From positions 62,001 through 126,000 of the forward strand of contig NZ_CABJDN010000014.1 of assembly GCF_902364365.1 (NCBI RefSeq): DNA of 64,000 nucleotides, read 5' to 3'. Of the stretch, positions 52,273 to 59,646 are shown piece after piece. Position numbers and translations under genes: made by a program. Each line of letters begins with the position of its first letter. The stretch's first letter is position 1. This stretch comes from Bacteroides intestinalis. GTDB lineage: Bacteria > Bacteroidota > Bacteroidia > Bacteroidales > Bacteroidaceae. The notes under the pieces were generated by a model that made no database searches, had not been told where the DNA came from, and was given only the letters and a program-made list of their open reading frames with translations.

Positions 52273-54147
52273 TTATCTGCCCGAAAGTACCAGCAGAACG
52301 TTAATATCGCTTGGGGACACTCCCGGAATTCGGCTTGCTTGAGCAATGGTTTCCGGGTCAATCTTTACCAACTTCTGTCTTGCTTCGGTGGAAAGGGATT
52401 GAATGGAATTATAGTCAAACTTCCCTTTGATTTTTATACTTTCCAGACGGGCAAGCTTATCTGCTATAATTCGTTCCCGTCCGATATAGCCTTCATATTT
52501 AATAAGGATTTCGGCAGCCTCGATGATTTCCTCTTTTCTTTCGGTAACTTTATTCAGCTCCCGGCGAAAAGCGTCGACGTGTTCCGCCATATTTTCAAGA
52601 GTGACTTGCGGACGGTTTATCAAATCTATTAATTTGCATCCCTGGCGCAGGGGAGTAGTTCCTAACTGCTCGAGTACCGGATTTATTAATGCCGGTTTCA
52701 TCGAATAGTTTCGGGTAAATTCAACAATGTTACTGATAGCTTCACGTTTCCGCTTCAGTAGTTCATAGCGGTCTTCTTTCACTAATCCGAGTTTCCATGC
52801 TTTTTCAGTGAGTCGCATGTCTGCGTCGTCCATGCGCAGCAAGATTCTATATTCCGCACGTGAAGTAAACATACGATAAGGTTCATCCACACCTTTTGTT
52901 ACTAAGTCATCGATCAATACGCCGATATATGCTTCATCGCGTGCCAGAGTAAAAGGTTCTCCGCCATGGCAATTAATATGCGCATTGATACCGGCAATGA
53001 TTCCTTGTCCGGCGGCTTCTTCGTATCCGGTAGTTCCATTTACTTGTCCGGCAAAGAATAAGTTCTTGATTTTTTTCGATTCCAACGTATGTTTAAGTTG
53101 GGTTGGATCGAAGTAATCATACTCAATGGCATATCCCGGACGGTAAATCACCAGATCTTTAAATGCAGGGACTTTCTTTAAAGCTTCTATTTGTATATTC
53201 ATCGGAAGTGATGAAGAGAAACCATTCAAGTAAAGTTCCTGTGTTGTCTCTCCTTCCGGTTCAAGGAAAAGCTGATGCTGTTCCTTATCAGGAAATGTCA
53301 CAATCTTGGTCTCAATGCTAGGGCAATAGCGGGGACCTATACTTTGAATCTGTCCGTTGAAAAGGGGAGAATCCGGCAGCCCCTCACGCAACACACGATG
53401 CACTTCTTCGTTCGTAAAGCAAGTCCAGCATGGGAGTTGTTTCAGGTGACGCACACTGGTATCCATGAACGAAAATTTGTGGAAGTCACATTCTCCATCC
53501 TGGGTTTCCATATATTCATAGTGTACACTTCGTCCGTCTATGCGTACAGGGGTACCGGTTTTCATGCGTCCGTATTCGACACCATGTTTTGCGATGGATT
53601 CAGTTAATTCGTAGGATGCAGGCTCTGCCATACGTCCACCTGCAAGCTGGGTACGTCCTATATGCATTAACCCGTTCAGGAAAGTTCCGGCTGTTAATAT
53701 GATACACTTGGCGCGGAAAGTCACATCGAGGAAAGTAGTCAGCCCGGTAATTTCTCCGTTTTCAACGAGAATGCCGCGTACGGTATCTTGCCAGATGTGC
53801 AGGTTAGGAATGTTTTCTAATATTTCGCGCCATGCCCAGATGAATTTATTGCGGTCGCATTGTGCGCGTGGACTCCACATGGCGGGACCTTTGGAACGGT
53901 TCAATATACGGAACTGGATAGCGGTTTGATCGGTTACTAATCCCATGTATCCTCCTAAAGCATCTACTTCGCGTACTATTTGTCCTTTGGCAATACCGCC
54001 TATGGCAGGGTTACAACTCATTTGACCTATCTTATTCATGTCCATGGTGATAAGACAGGTTTTTGAACCCAGATTTGCCGCAGCCGCAGCTGCTTCACAA
54101 CCGGCATGTCCGGCTCCAATCACGATAACGTCGTATTTAAACTCCAT
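52273..54147 (-). CDS. mnmG: tRNA uridine-5-carboxymethylaminomethyl modification enzyme MnmG
   Basis: This 624-residue FAD protein, with MnmE, modifies U34 of certain tRNAs. The N-terminal FAD motif is VIVIGAGHAGCEAAAAAANL at residues 7-26. GIAKGQIVREVDALGGYMG, CDRNKFIWAWREILE, the active-site cysteine region RYCPSIETKI, and FFAGQVNGTTGYEEAAGQG follow. The C-terminal helical domain ends at SRIPGVSPSDINVLLVLSGR. The gene heads the run apt-uvrC-dtd-mazG-deoC. A TAACTTTG -7-like element lies at 54172-54179, 25 nt upstream. Confidence 0.97.
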   Translation of the reverse strand: MEFKYDVIVIGAGHAGCEAAAAAANLGSKTCLITMDMNKIGQMSCNPAIGGIAKGQIVREVDALGGYMGLVTDQTAIQFRILNRSKGPAMWSPRAQCDRNKFIWAWREILENIPNLHIWQDTVRGILVENGEITGLTTFLDVTFRAKCIILTAGTFLNGLMHIGRTQLAGGRMAEPASYELTESIAKHGVEYGRMKTGTPVRIDGRSVHYEYMETQDGECDFHKFSFMDTSVRHLKQLPCWTCFTNEEVHRVLREGLPDSPLFNGQIQSIGPRYCPSIETKIVTFPDKEQHQLFLEPEGETTQELYLNGFSSSLPMNIQIEALKKVPAFKDLVIYRPGYAIEYDYFDPTQLKHTLESKKIKNLFFAGQVNGTTGYEEAAGQGIIAGINAHINCHGGEPFTLARDEAYIGVLIDDLVTKGVDEPYRMFTSRAEYRILLRMDDADMRLTEKAWKLGLVKEDRYELLKRKREAISNIVEFTRNYSMKPALINPVLEQLGTTPLRQGCKLIDLINRPQVTLENMAEHVDAFRRELNKVTERKEEIIEAAEILIKYEGYIGRERIIADKLARLESIKIKGKFDYNSIQSLSTEARQKLVKIDPETIAQASRIPGVSPSDINVLLVLSGR

Positions 54148-54171
54148 TCATTCAATGTATTTAAAACAGTG

Positions 54172-54179
54172 CAAAGTTA
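54172..54179 (-). promoter_or_regulatory. -7 element of the mnmG operon
   Basis: TAACTTTG on the minus strand, 25 nt before the mnmG ATG, fits TAnnTTTG. The -33 region shows no clear TTTG at 19-21 bp. Confidence 0.45.
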
Positions 54180-54288
54180 CGAAAAAAACTGCTACCCATC
54201 CAGTTTTTCTTTTTCTTATCATTGTTTAAGGTAAGGCAAGGTGTAGAGAAAACCTTAAATGCGTTTTGGTCAGAAACACTTCTGAACT

Positions 54289-54401
54289 ATACCAACTCTG
54301 TATCAACTCCGTGTTTTCTCCACTCCTATACGGAGATGAAAGAAGTGGAGTTGGTGTGGACTTGGTATGGAGTTGGTACGGCCTTGATACGGAGTTGGTC
54401 T
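54289..54401. repeat. Array of 11-bp repeats, three inverted and five direct
   Basis: Five abutting 11-bp units fill 54347-54401 with consensus GGAGTTGGTAC. Three more in opposite orientation fill 54289-54321 (ATACCAACTCT, GTATCAACTCC, GTGTTTTCTCC). The two blocks can fold into an imperfect hairpin around a 25-bp spacer. The array lies between mnmG and the TPR regulator gene, about 110 bp before the latter's start. The GGAGTTGGT core is shared with the 22-bp repeat at 3174-3261. Confidence 0.8.
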
Positions 54402-54512
54402 TTTTTGTCCTGTTTATCGGTTGCAAAAGAAAACTTCTGATGTTTTTTTAACTATCTGTTGTTATTTCTTTTTGTTTTCATTTTCTTTGTTGTCAAATAA
54501 CCGAATAGCTTT

Positions 54513-56144
54513 ATGTTAAACCGATTGAGAGGCTTACTTTCTGTTTTTTGTTTGATTCTGATTCTTGCTTCTTGTAGTAAAAAGGTGGAGAATGAACAAT
54601 TACTGCGTGCTGAAATATTAATGCATTCTTCTGTCGACAGCAGCTACCTGATTCTACAATCCATCTCTCCGGATATTCTCACCAAACCCGAACAAATGTA
54701 TTATGGATTGCTTTTGGCAGAAACTATGGATAAGAAATATCTTTCTCTGTTACCTTGTGATTCTTTGCTTAATGAGGCTATTCATTACTATGGTAGCGGC
54801 ATCAATCGTGCCAAGGCGTTGATGTATAAAGGACGTCTTCAGAATCGTATGAATATGTATAAAGAAGCTATTGAAAGCGATTTTGCTGCTTTGAAAGAGC
54901 TTGGTGGCACGGATGGCGAGGAGTTAAGGATAAAGGGAATGATTTATGAGGATCTGGGAAATTTATATGTTTCGCAGGTTCTCATAGATAAAGGAATGGA
55001 TATGTTCTTAAAATCGCAGGATTGCTTTATACGTTGCAATTATAAAAAAGGGTTGTGTTTTGTCTCTAATGATATAGGCTGGACGTATCTATTGAAAGGT
55101 GATACTCTGCGTGCTCGTGATAATATGAAGTATGCTTTGGGGTTGGCTTTGGGAGAAAACGATTCAATGACCGTATCAATGGCTAATCATAACCTAAGTT
55201 GTGCCTATAAGGAAGTGGACTCTATGCTTTTTTATGGAAAACGGTCTTTGGCATTTGGTAAAAGAATGGCTGCCAAAGCAGCAATTATGGTAGGTTATGC
55301 ATTTATGAACCATGAACAATTGGATTCTGCTGATTATTATTTCAGACAAGCATTACAGGATACAGTGATAGAGACAAAAGCTTTAGCTCTTTATGGTTTG
55401 AAAGATGTGATGGAGATGAAAGGAGACTATCAGCAGGCATTAGGTTATCTGGATAACTACTCTGTGACTATGAACTCCATTTTCGATAAGCAAAATCCCG
55501 AAGTGGAGCAGAAGATTTATGAATATGAGGCCAAAATGAAAGTTTATAAAGAAAAAGTGCAGATGCAGATACTGTTTATTGGTCTGGCTGTTTTGTGTTT
55601 GCTCATTATCCTTTTCATGGTCTGGTATATTCAGCGAATAAAACGTCGGAGAGACTTTTCTGAATTGGAACATAAGTATGATAGGGCTTTATTGGAAGTG
55701 GATATAGTAGGACTACAGTATTATGTCTCTTCGTTGCGGAGAGAGCAGGAAGAGGATAAAAGGCAGATCTCTCAAAAAGAGTGTGAGATCAGAAAATTGG
55801 CCGATGAAAAGGGGGAATTATGCAATGTTATTTTTAAAGAGACTTCTATTTATAAAAAAATAGAGCGGCTTAGTCATCAGGAAAAGACTAAGAATAAACA
55901 GGAGCTGCGTATTTTATTGGAAAATGAACAGAAGCAGCTTCGTTCTACTGTTATGGAAATATATAAGGGTTATATAGACTATTTGTATCAAACCTATCCT
56001 AAATATACAGAGAATGATTGTCTTTTTTCATGCCTTTCACTTTGCGGGTTAGATGATTTTACAATTGCCCTTTGCTTTGGGAATGTGAACAAGCAAATTG
56101 TGGTTCAAAGGCGGCACCGGATAAAATTGAAGACTGCTAATTAG
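54513..56144 (+). CDS. TPR-containing membrane regulator with C-terminal HTH-like region
   Basis: A 543-residue protein with an N-terminal signal/lipobox-like stretch (LILILASCSKK). It has a TPR-rich region at residues about 80-340 (YEDLGNLYVSQVLIDKGMDM, SNDIGWTYLLKGDTLRARDN, QLDSADYYFRQALQD), a single transmembrane helix near 350-370 (ILFIGLAVLCLLIILFMVW), a coiled coil, and a C-terminal segment (YPKYTENDCLFSCLSLCGLD, ALCFGNVNKQIVVQRRHRIK) that resembles a LuxR-type helix-turn-helix. This architecture (outer sensor, one TM, cytoplasmic DNA-binding end) recurs in Bacteroides. It may control the cassette that follows. Start chosen at the ATG giving the signal sequence; the site before it is weak. 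Confidence 0.8.
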   Translation: MLNRLRGLLSVFCLILILASCSKKVENEQLLRAEILMHSSVDSSYLILQSISPDILTKPEQMYYGLLLAETMDKKYLSLLPCDSLLNEAIHYYGSGINRAKALMYKGRLQNRMNMYKEAIESDFAALKELGGTDGEELRIKGMIYEDLGNLYVSQVLIDKGMDMFLKSQDCFIRCNYKKGLCFVSNDIGWTYLLKGDTLRARDNMKYALGLALGENDSMTVSMANHNLSCAYKEVDSMLFYGKRSLAFGKRMAAKAAIMVGYAFMNHEQLDSADYYFRQALQDTVIETKALALYGLKDVMEMKGDYQQALGYLDNYSVTMNSIFDKQNPEVEQKIYEYEAKMKVYKEKVQMQILFIGLAVLCLLIILFMVWYIQRIKRRRDFSELEHKYDRALLEVDIVGLQYYVSSLRREQEEDKRQISQKECEIRKLADEKGELCNVIFKETSIYKKIERLSHQEKTKNKQELRILLENEQKQLRSTVMEIYKGYIDYLYQTYPKYTENDCLFSCLSLCGLDDFTIALCFGNVNKQIVVQRRHRIKLKTAN

Positions 56145-56278
56145 CTCTTCTCTGAAAGAATGTTATTGTTTTGTTTTGTAAATTATTGATAAACAGAATG
56201 TTGTAATAAATAGATGTTATCGTTTTTATTCTGTTTTTTGCTTTTATGTCACTAACTTCGTCACATTATTAATCCTTA

Positions 56279-56653
56279 ATGAGCGTGAGACACATGAAAG
56301 CATTATCGTTTGTTCTATTCAGTGGTTTATTTATAGTGCAGCCGTTTTGCATATTTTTAAATGCATCAGTTGAAACTGCATCTGTTCCGGCAGAAAAGAA
56401 GGAAATCAAAAGACCGATTCATATCCATTTATTAAAAGGAAATGGATCAGTTCGTTCCATACTTCCTATAATTCCGGGTTATATTCAGGATAATCAACTT
56501 TATATTTGTTTTGAGACTTTTATCGGCAATAAATGTTTGGTAGTTAGAGATGCTGTTTCCGGTGAAATCGTGTATTCTGGCACTTTCACTGGTAATACTC
56601 TTGTTATAACCTTAACTAATCGGGGTGAGTCTTATACAGTGGAAATTGTGTAG
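56279..56653 (+). CDS. DUF3244-family secreted protein
   Basis: A 124-residue protein with a signal peptide. The first Met gives MSVRHMKALSFVLFSGLFIV; the internal Met at 56294 is an equally good start. The mature part is a small all-beta domain: RPIHIHLLKGNGSVRSILPI, DNQLYICFETFIGNKCLVVRDA, GEIVYSGTFTGNTLVITLT. It matches the Bacteroides DUF3244 family, which may be immunoglobulin-like; function unknown. It is the first gene after the TPR regulator and appears to open the DUF2589 cassette. Confidence 0.75.
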   Translation: MSVRHMKALSFVLFSGLFIVQPFCIFLNASVETASVPAEKKEIKRPIHIHLLKGNGSVRSILPIIPGYIQDNQLYICFETFIGNKCLVVRDAVSGEIVYSGTFTGNTLVITLTNRGESYTVEIV

Positions 56654-56662
56654 GAAAGTGCT

Positions 56663-56785
56663 ATGGGTGAACGCATCACTATCAGGTTCTATCCGACAGA
56701 ACTACCTAAAAAGAAGAAAGGTTTTTTTGTCCGCCTATTCAATCGCATAAAAACAGTGATTAGGAAATTTCTGAGTTTTAGTTAA
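56663..56785 (+). CDS. 40-residue basic peptide
   Basis: The ATG at 56663 is preceded by a good site (TAGGAAAGTGCT) and reads MGERITIRFYPTELPKKKKG, then FFVRLFNRIKTVIRKFLSFS, with a stop at 56783-56785. It has eleven or so Lys/Arg residues, and the second half forms an amphipathic, membrane-active-looking helix. It lies 9 bp after the DUF3244 stop and 32 bp before the first DUF2589 gene, in the same direction. No family recognised. It could anchor a complex to the membrane or act as a small toxin-like peptide; both are guesses. Confidence 0.6.
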   Translation: MGERITIRFYPTELPKKKKGFFVRLFNRIKTVIRKFLSFS

Positions 56786-56817
56786 CTTTTTTAATAACTT
56801 CTTCAAAACACATTAGT

Positions 56818-57483
56818 ATGGATACAAATTTATTGTCAATGTCGCAGCAGTTCTCCGGGCTGCCAATGGAAAGTTTAATCGGAGGTCCTTTGAATGCAGC
56901 CGCTAAGGCGAATTCTGCAATGGCTCTTACCCAAACAAGATTTATGTTGGACACTTGTTTTAACAGGAAGGAAGTTGGTACAACCGAACCGAAGAGCTAT
57001 CAGTATGAACCCATTATGATTGATATGATCCTCACCAGGAGTGTTATTGGTCCGGGAGCTACTGAGGGTGCTGATCCTGTTATTAAACCAGCTTCAACCA
57101 AATTTACTTTGCCTCTACTTACAATTCTTCCTATCAATTCTCTGGCTGTTGAAACTGTGGATATTAATTTTGAGATGGAAGTGAAATCAAGTTTCTCAGA
57201 AGATGACAATAAAGCGAAAGAATCTGAGAGTAAAGGTGAGGGTAGTTTTGAAACAAAATTAGGTTGGGGACCGCTATCAGTTACTATTAAGGGGTCGGCC
57301 AGCTATTCTTCAAAGGATTCTGAGACTCATAATACGCATTATGAGAAAAGTAATTCTGCCAAGTATACTGTTAATGTACATGCAGGCCAACTTCCACTTC
57401 CTAAAGGAGTAAATACTATCATCGAAGCATTTACAAAAGCAATCCAACCGATAGAGTTGAAGAGCCCTAGTGCACAACCGTAA
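56818..57483 (+). CDS. DUF2589-family protein (first copy)
   Basis: A 221-residue protein without a signal peptide. The N-terminal helix SLIGGPLNAAAKANSAMALTQTRFML (residues about 19-44) is the DUF2589 signature. It is followed by a beta region (FTLPLLTILPINSLAVETVD, INFEMEVKSSFS), a Ser/Glu/Lys-rich stretch (about 120-190, containing GWGPLSVTIKGSASYSS), and a final strand-helix unit (KYTVNVHAGQLPLPKGVNTI followed by IEAFTKAIQP). DUF2589 proteins are found in bacteria and prophage-like clusters and have no assigned function. Three related proteins occur in this cassette, suggesting a hetero-oligomer. Confidence 0.8.
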   Translation: MDTNLLSMSQQFSGLPMESLIGGPLNAAAKANSAMALTQTRFMLDTCFNRKEVGTTEPKSYQYEPIMIDMILTRSVIGPGATEGADPVIKPASTKFTLPLLTILPINSLAVETVDINFEMEVKSSFSEDDNKAKESESKGEGSFETKLGWGPLSVTIKGSASYSSKDSETHNTHYEKSNSAKYTVNVHAGQLPLPKGVNTIIEAFTKAIQPIELKSPSAQP

Positions 57484-57552
57484 AGAATAGGATTATTCCT
57501 GCTACTTAGTGAATAGGATAAGATATTTGATATCAAGTAAAAAGAAAAAATT

Positions 57553-58182
57553 ATGGCTGAAAACGAGCAAGGTACATTCAAACCTCAATTTGGGGCAGAA
57601 CTTAACATTGAGTCGATCATTGGTGCTCCTTTGGTAGCGGCATCCAAGGCCAATGTTATGATGCTGACCGGGCAGACCCAATTTTTGCTTGATTATTGCT
57701 TCACAAAGGAGGAGGGAAGTGACTTGCGTCAGCCTCTTATGATAGAGATGATACTGAGTCAGCCGGTTGTTGATCATACAAAGCAACCGACTGATCCGGG
57801 ATACATCTCTATCAATAAAATGGCTTTTCAGGTTCCTTTGCTGTGTTTATTGCCTTTAAATTCTCTTGCAATAGATAAGATCAATGTAGACTTTGATCTG
57901 GAGATTACGTCGGTAGGTTCTTATAATTATGAATCAAAAGTGAATGCAGATGTACAACTTGTAGAGAGGAAGGCGGTTTTGAACGGGAGAATTGCTCCGG
58001 CCAAACAGGAGTATAAGAAGAATTCGCATGAGCAATATGATAGCACTTTGTCAAGCCGCCTTAAAGTAAATATTCATGCAGGCAGATTGCCTTTACCCAA
58101 AGGAGTATTGACTATACTTGATTTGTATACGAAATCAATACAACCCATACAGAAAATAGATAAACAGTCAGAAAAAGAATAA
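57553..58182 (+). CDS. DUF2589-family protein (second copy)
   Basis: A 209-residue paralogue of the preceding protein. It shares SIIGAPLVAASKANVMMLTG, FQVPLLCLLPLNSLAIDKIN, VDFDLEITS and the C-terminal RLKVNIHAGRLPLPKGVLTI, then LDLYTKSIQPI. The middle Ser-rich segment is replaced by a Val/Lys-rich one. No signal peptide. It starts 69 bp after the first copy. The parallel ends suggest both subunits assemble in the same way. Confidence 0.8.
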   Translation: MAENEQGTFKPQFGAELNIESIIGAPLVAASKANVMMLTGQTQFLLDYCFTKEEGSDLRQPLMIEMILSQPVVDHTKQPTDPGYISINKMAFQVPLLCLLPLNSLAIDKINVDFDLEITSVGSYNYESKVNADVQLVERKAVLNGRIAPAKQEYKKNSHEQYDSTLSSRLKVNIHAGRLPLPKGVLTILDLYTKSIQPIQKIDKQSEKE

Positions 58183-58186
58183 AAGT

Positions 58187-58384
58187 ATGATAGATCAGTA
58201 TATTCCGTGTCCGGTATGCAAAACTCAAATTCCCATTGATTTGCATTTGTTAGTTCAAGGTGTGCAATTTTCATGTCCTAATTGTCAGGCAGCCATTGGA
58301 TTGAGTGCAGAGAGTCGTCCGATAGTGAATGAGGCTGTTGATAATTTTGAAAAGCTGAAAAAATTATCTCCTCAAAAAGAGTGA
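58187..58384 (+). CDS. Small zinc-ribbon protein
   Basis: A 65-residue protein with two CxxC knuckles (CPVC near residue 6, CPNC near residue 30), likely binding one zinc, followed by a helical tail (NEAVDNFEKLKKLSPQKE). Its start is 4 bp after the stop of the second DUF2589 gene, so translation is coupled. Such ribbons often mediate assembly or nucleic-acid contact. Function unknown. Confidence 0.75.
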   Translation: MIDQYIPCPVCKTQIPIDLHLLVQGVQFSCPNCQAAIGLSAESRPIVNEAVDNFEKLKKLSPQKE

Positions 58385-58417
58385 AATGGATAGCGTCGAA
58401 TCATTAAATTTATCGAT

Positions 58418-58873
58418 ATGATTAGTTTTAAATTGTTTGTGGAAGCCATCCACCATGCCATTGTTAGTGCCAGTGACTCACTGATGGACAAGAATGAAGG
58501 CTTGCTGGATAAGTATTTTGAGAAACCGGCTGTCGGGGCAGGAAAAGATAAAGGAGCATTGATTCCGAAAATAGTGAAACTTGAATATCCTACTTTGGAT
58601 GATGTCGGGGCAGTTACCACTACAACGGTTCAGGTCCCCTTAATTACATTGGTGCCCGTCACAGCCTCTAAAATAGAGAAAGCTACAGTGACGGCAGAGT
58701 TTGCATTGGAGGTTATAAACAATGAATTGCAAATCAGTTTTCCCAATAATAAATCATCGGAGAATGCTACGGTTGGGAAGCTGGAAATTGTTATTTCGCC
58801 ACAAGAATTGACGGACGGGTTGGAGTTGATTATTGAAGGGTATGCCAATGCTTTGAAGAGGCAGATTACCTGA
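58418..58873 (+). CDS. DUF2589-like protein (third, shorter copy)
   Basis: A 151-residue protein with the same plan as the two upstream copies but shorter. An N-terminal helix (KLFVEAIHHAIVSASDSLMD) leads to a strand pair (VQVPLITLVPVTASKIEKAT, VTAEFALEVI) and a C-terminal unit (GKLEIVISPQELTDGLELII followed by EGYANALKRQ). It lacks the GGPLxAA signature, so assignment to DUF2589 is by pattern. No signal peptide. Confidence 0.65.
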   Translation: MISFKLFVEAIHHAIVSASDSLMDKNEGLLDKYFEKPAVGAGKDKGALIPKIVKLEYPTLDDVGAVTTTTVQVPLITLVPVTASKIEKATVTAEFALEVINNELQISFPNNKSSENATVGKLEIVISPQELTDGLELIIEGYANALKRQIT

Positions 58874-58913
58874 TAAAATTTCTCAATTATTCATTTTAAA
58901 AGTCGAAGCTACT

Positions 58914-59372
58914 ATGAGTGTTTATAAATGTAAGTACTTCAAAATTCAGGAATTAGTCTGTAATCATGTGATGCAGAGCTACTCGGAAGAACAGGTATGG
59001 TCTTTCTTGGATGAAGATTTAAAGAAGACATTGGATATTATCCGTGAGATACTGGGTGTTCCTCTTACAATTAATCAGCCCAAGATGAAAGTATTTCAAA
59101 GAGGGTTAAGGTGTCATTTATGCGATCTTGTTCAGAAAAATAAGACTCCCTATATTACGACTCATATACAGGGTAAAGCCGTTGATATCCTGTTACCGAC
59201 AGATTGTGGAATGACAGCAGAAGATGCAAGACATAAAATTCAGGAATCAGCTGATAAACTACCATGCAATATCCGCTTTGAACATCTGCAAAAAGGAGTT
59301 CCTATCTCATGGATACATGTGGATGTAAGAGATAACGAAAGGGATGAGAAAGTATATTGGTTTAATGTCTGA
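58914..59372 (+). CDS. Peptidase M15-like zinc peptidase
   Basis: A 152-residue protein. The M15 metal site is complete: His84 and Asp91 in THIQGKAVDILLP (HxxGxAxD), and His135 in SWIHVDVRD, with Glu123 as candidate catalytic base. M15 enzymes cut peptide bridges of peptidoglycan, and phage endolysins often belong here. There is no signal peptide, so it needs lysis, a holin-like partner or a dedicated route to reach the wall. It is the last gene of the cassette and is followed by a strong terminator. Confidence 0.75.
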   Translation: MSVYKCKYFKIQELVCNHVMQSYSEEQVWSFLDEDLKKTLDIIREILGVPLTINQPKMKVFQRGLRCHLCDLVQKNKTPYITTHIQGKAVDILLPTDCGMTAEDARHKIQESADKLPCNIRFEHLQKGVPISWIHVDVRDNERDEKVYWFNV

Positions 59373-59402
59373 ATATTCCTGAAAATTCTGTTTTTGCAAG
59401 GC

Positions 59403-59452
59403 ATTGACTTCTTGTAGGCAAACAAATAATGTGTTGCCTGCAAGAAGTCAAT
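59403..59452 (+). terminator. Terminator of the DUF2589 cassette
   Basis: The arms 59403-59424 and 59430-59452 (core ATTGACTTCTTG / CAAGAAGTCAAT) pair with few mismatches and are followed by TTTTGTTATT, 31 nt past the peptidase stop. Confidence 0.85.
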
Positions 59453-59589
59453 TTTGTTATTGATCCGATTAGAAGGTTGTAGTTGCAGTATTCCAAGTTT
59501 CTGCTATTATCTTGGCAGATTGATTATTTCCTTCTACATTTAGTTGTTAAATGGTAAGATTCTTGCATTTATTGAACCAATTGCGTTAT

Positions 59590-59617
59590 TTTGAAAATGA
59601 ATTAGTGACTAACTTTG
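59590..59617 (+). promoter_or_regulatory. Candidate promoter of the GH2-HTCS operon
   Basis: TAACTTTG at 59610-59617 fits the TAnnTTTG -7 element, 29 nt before the GH2 ATG. A TTTG at 59590-59593 is 16 bp upstream, shorter than the usual 19-21, so the promoter may be weak or activator-dependent. Confidence 0.45.
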
Positions 59618-59646
59618 CTTCCAAACATTTAGAATAGTTACATACC

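Noticed and set aside
54226..54440. Short frames on both strands over the 11-bp repeat array
   Set aside because: They are produced by the repeat itself and have no start signals or family resemblance.
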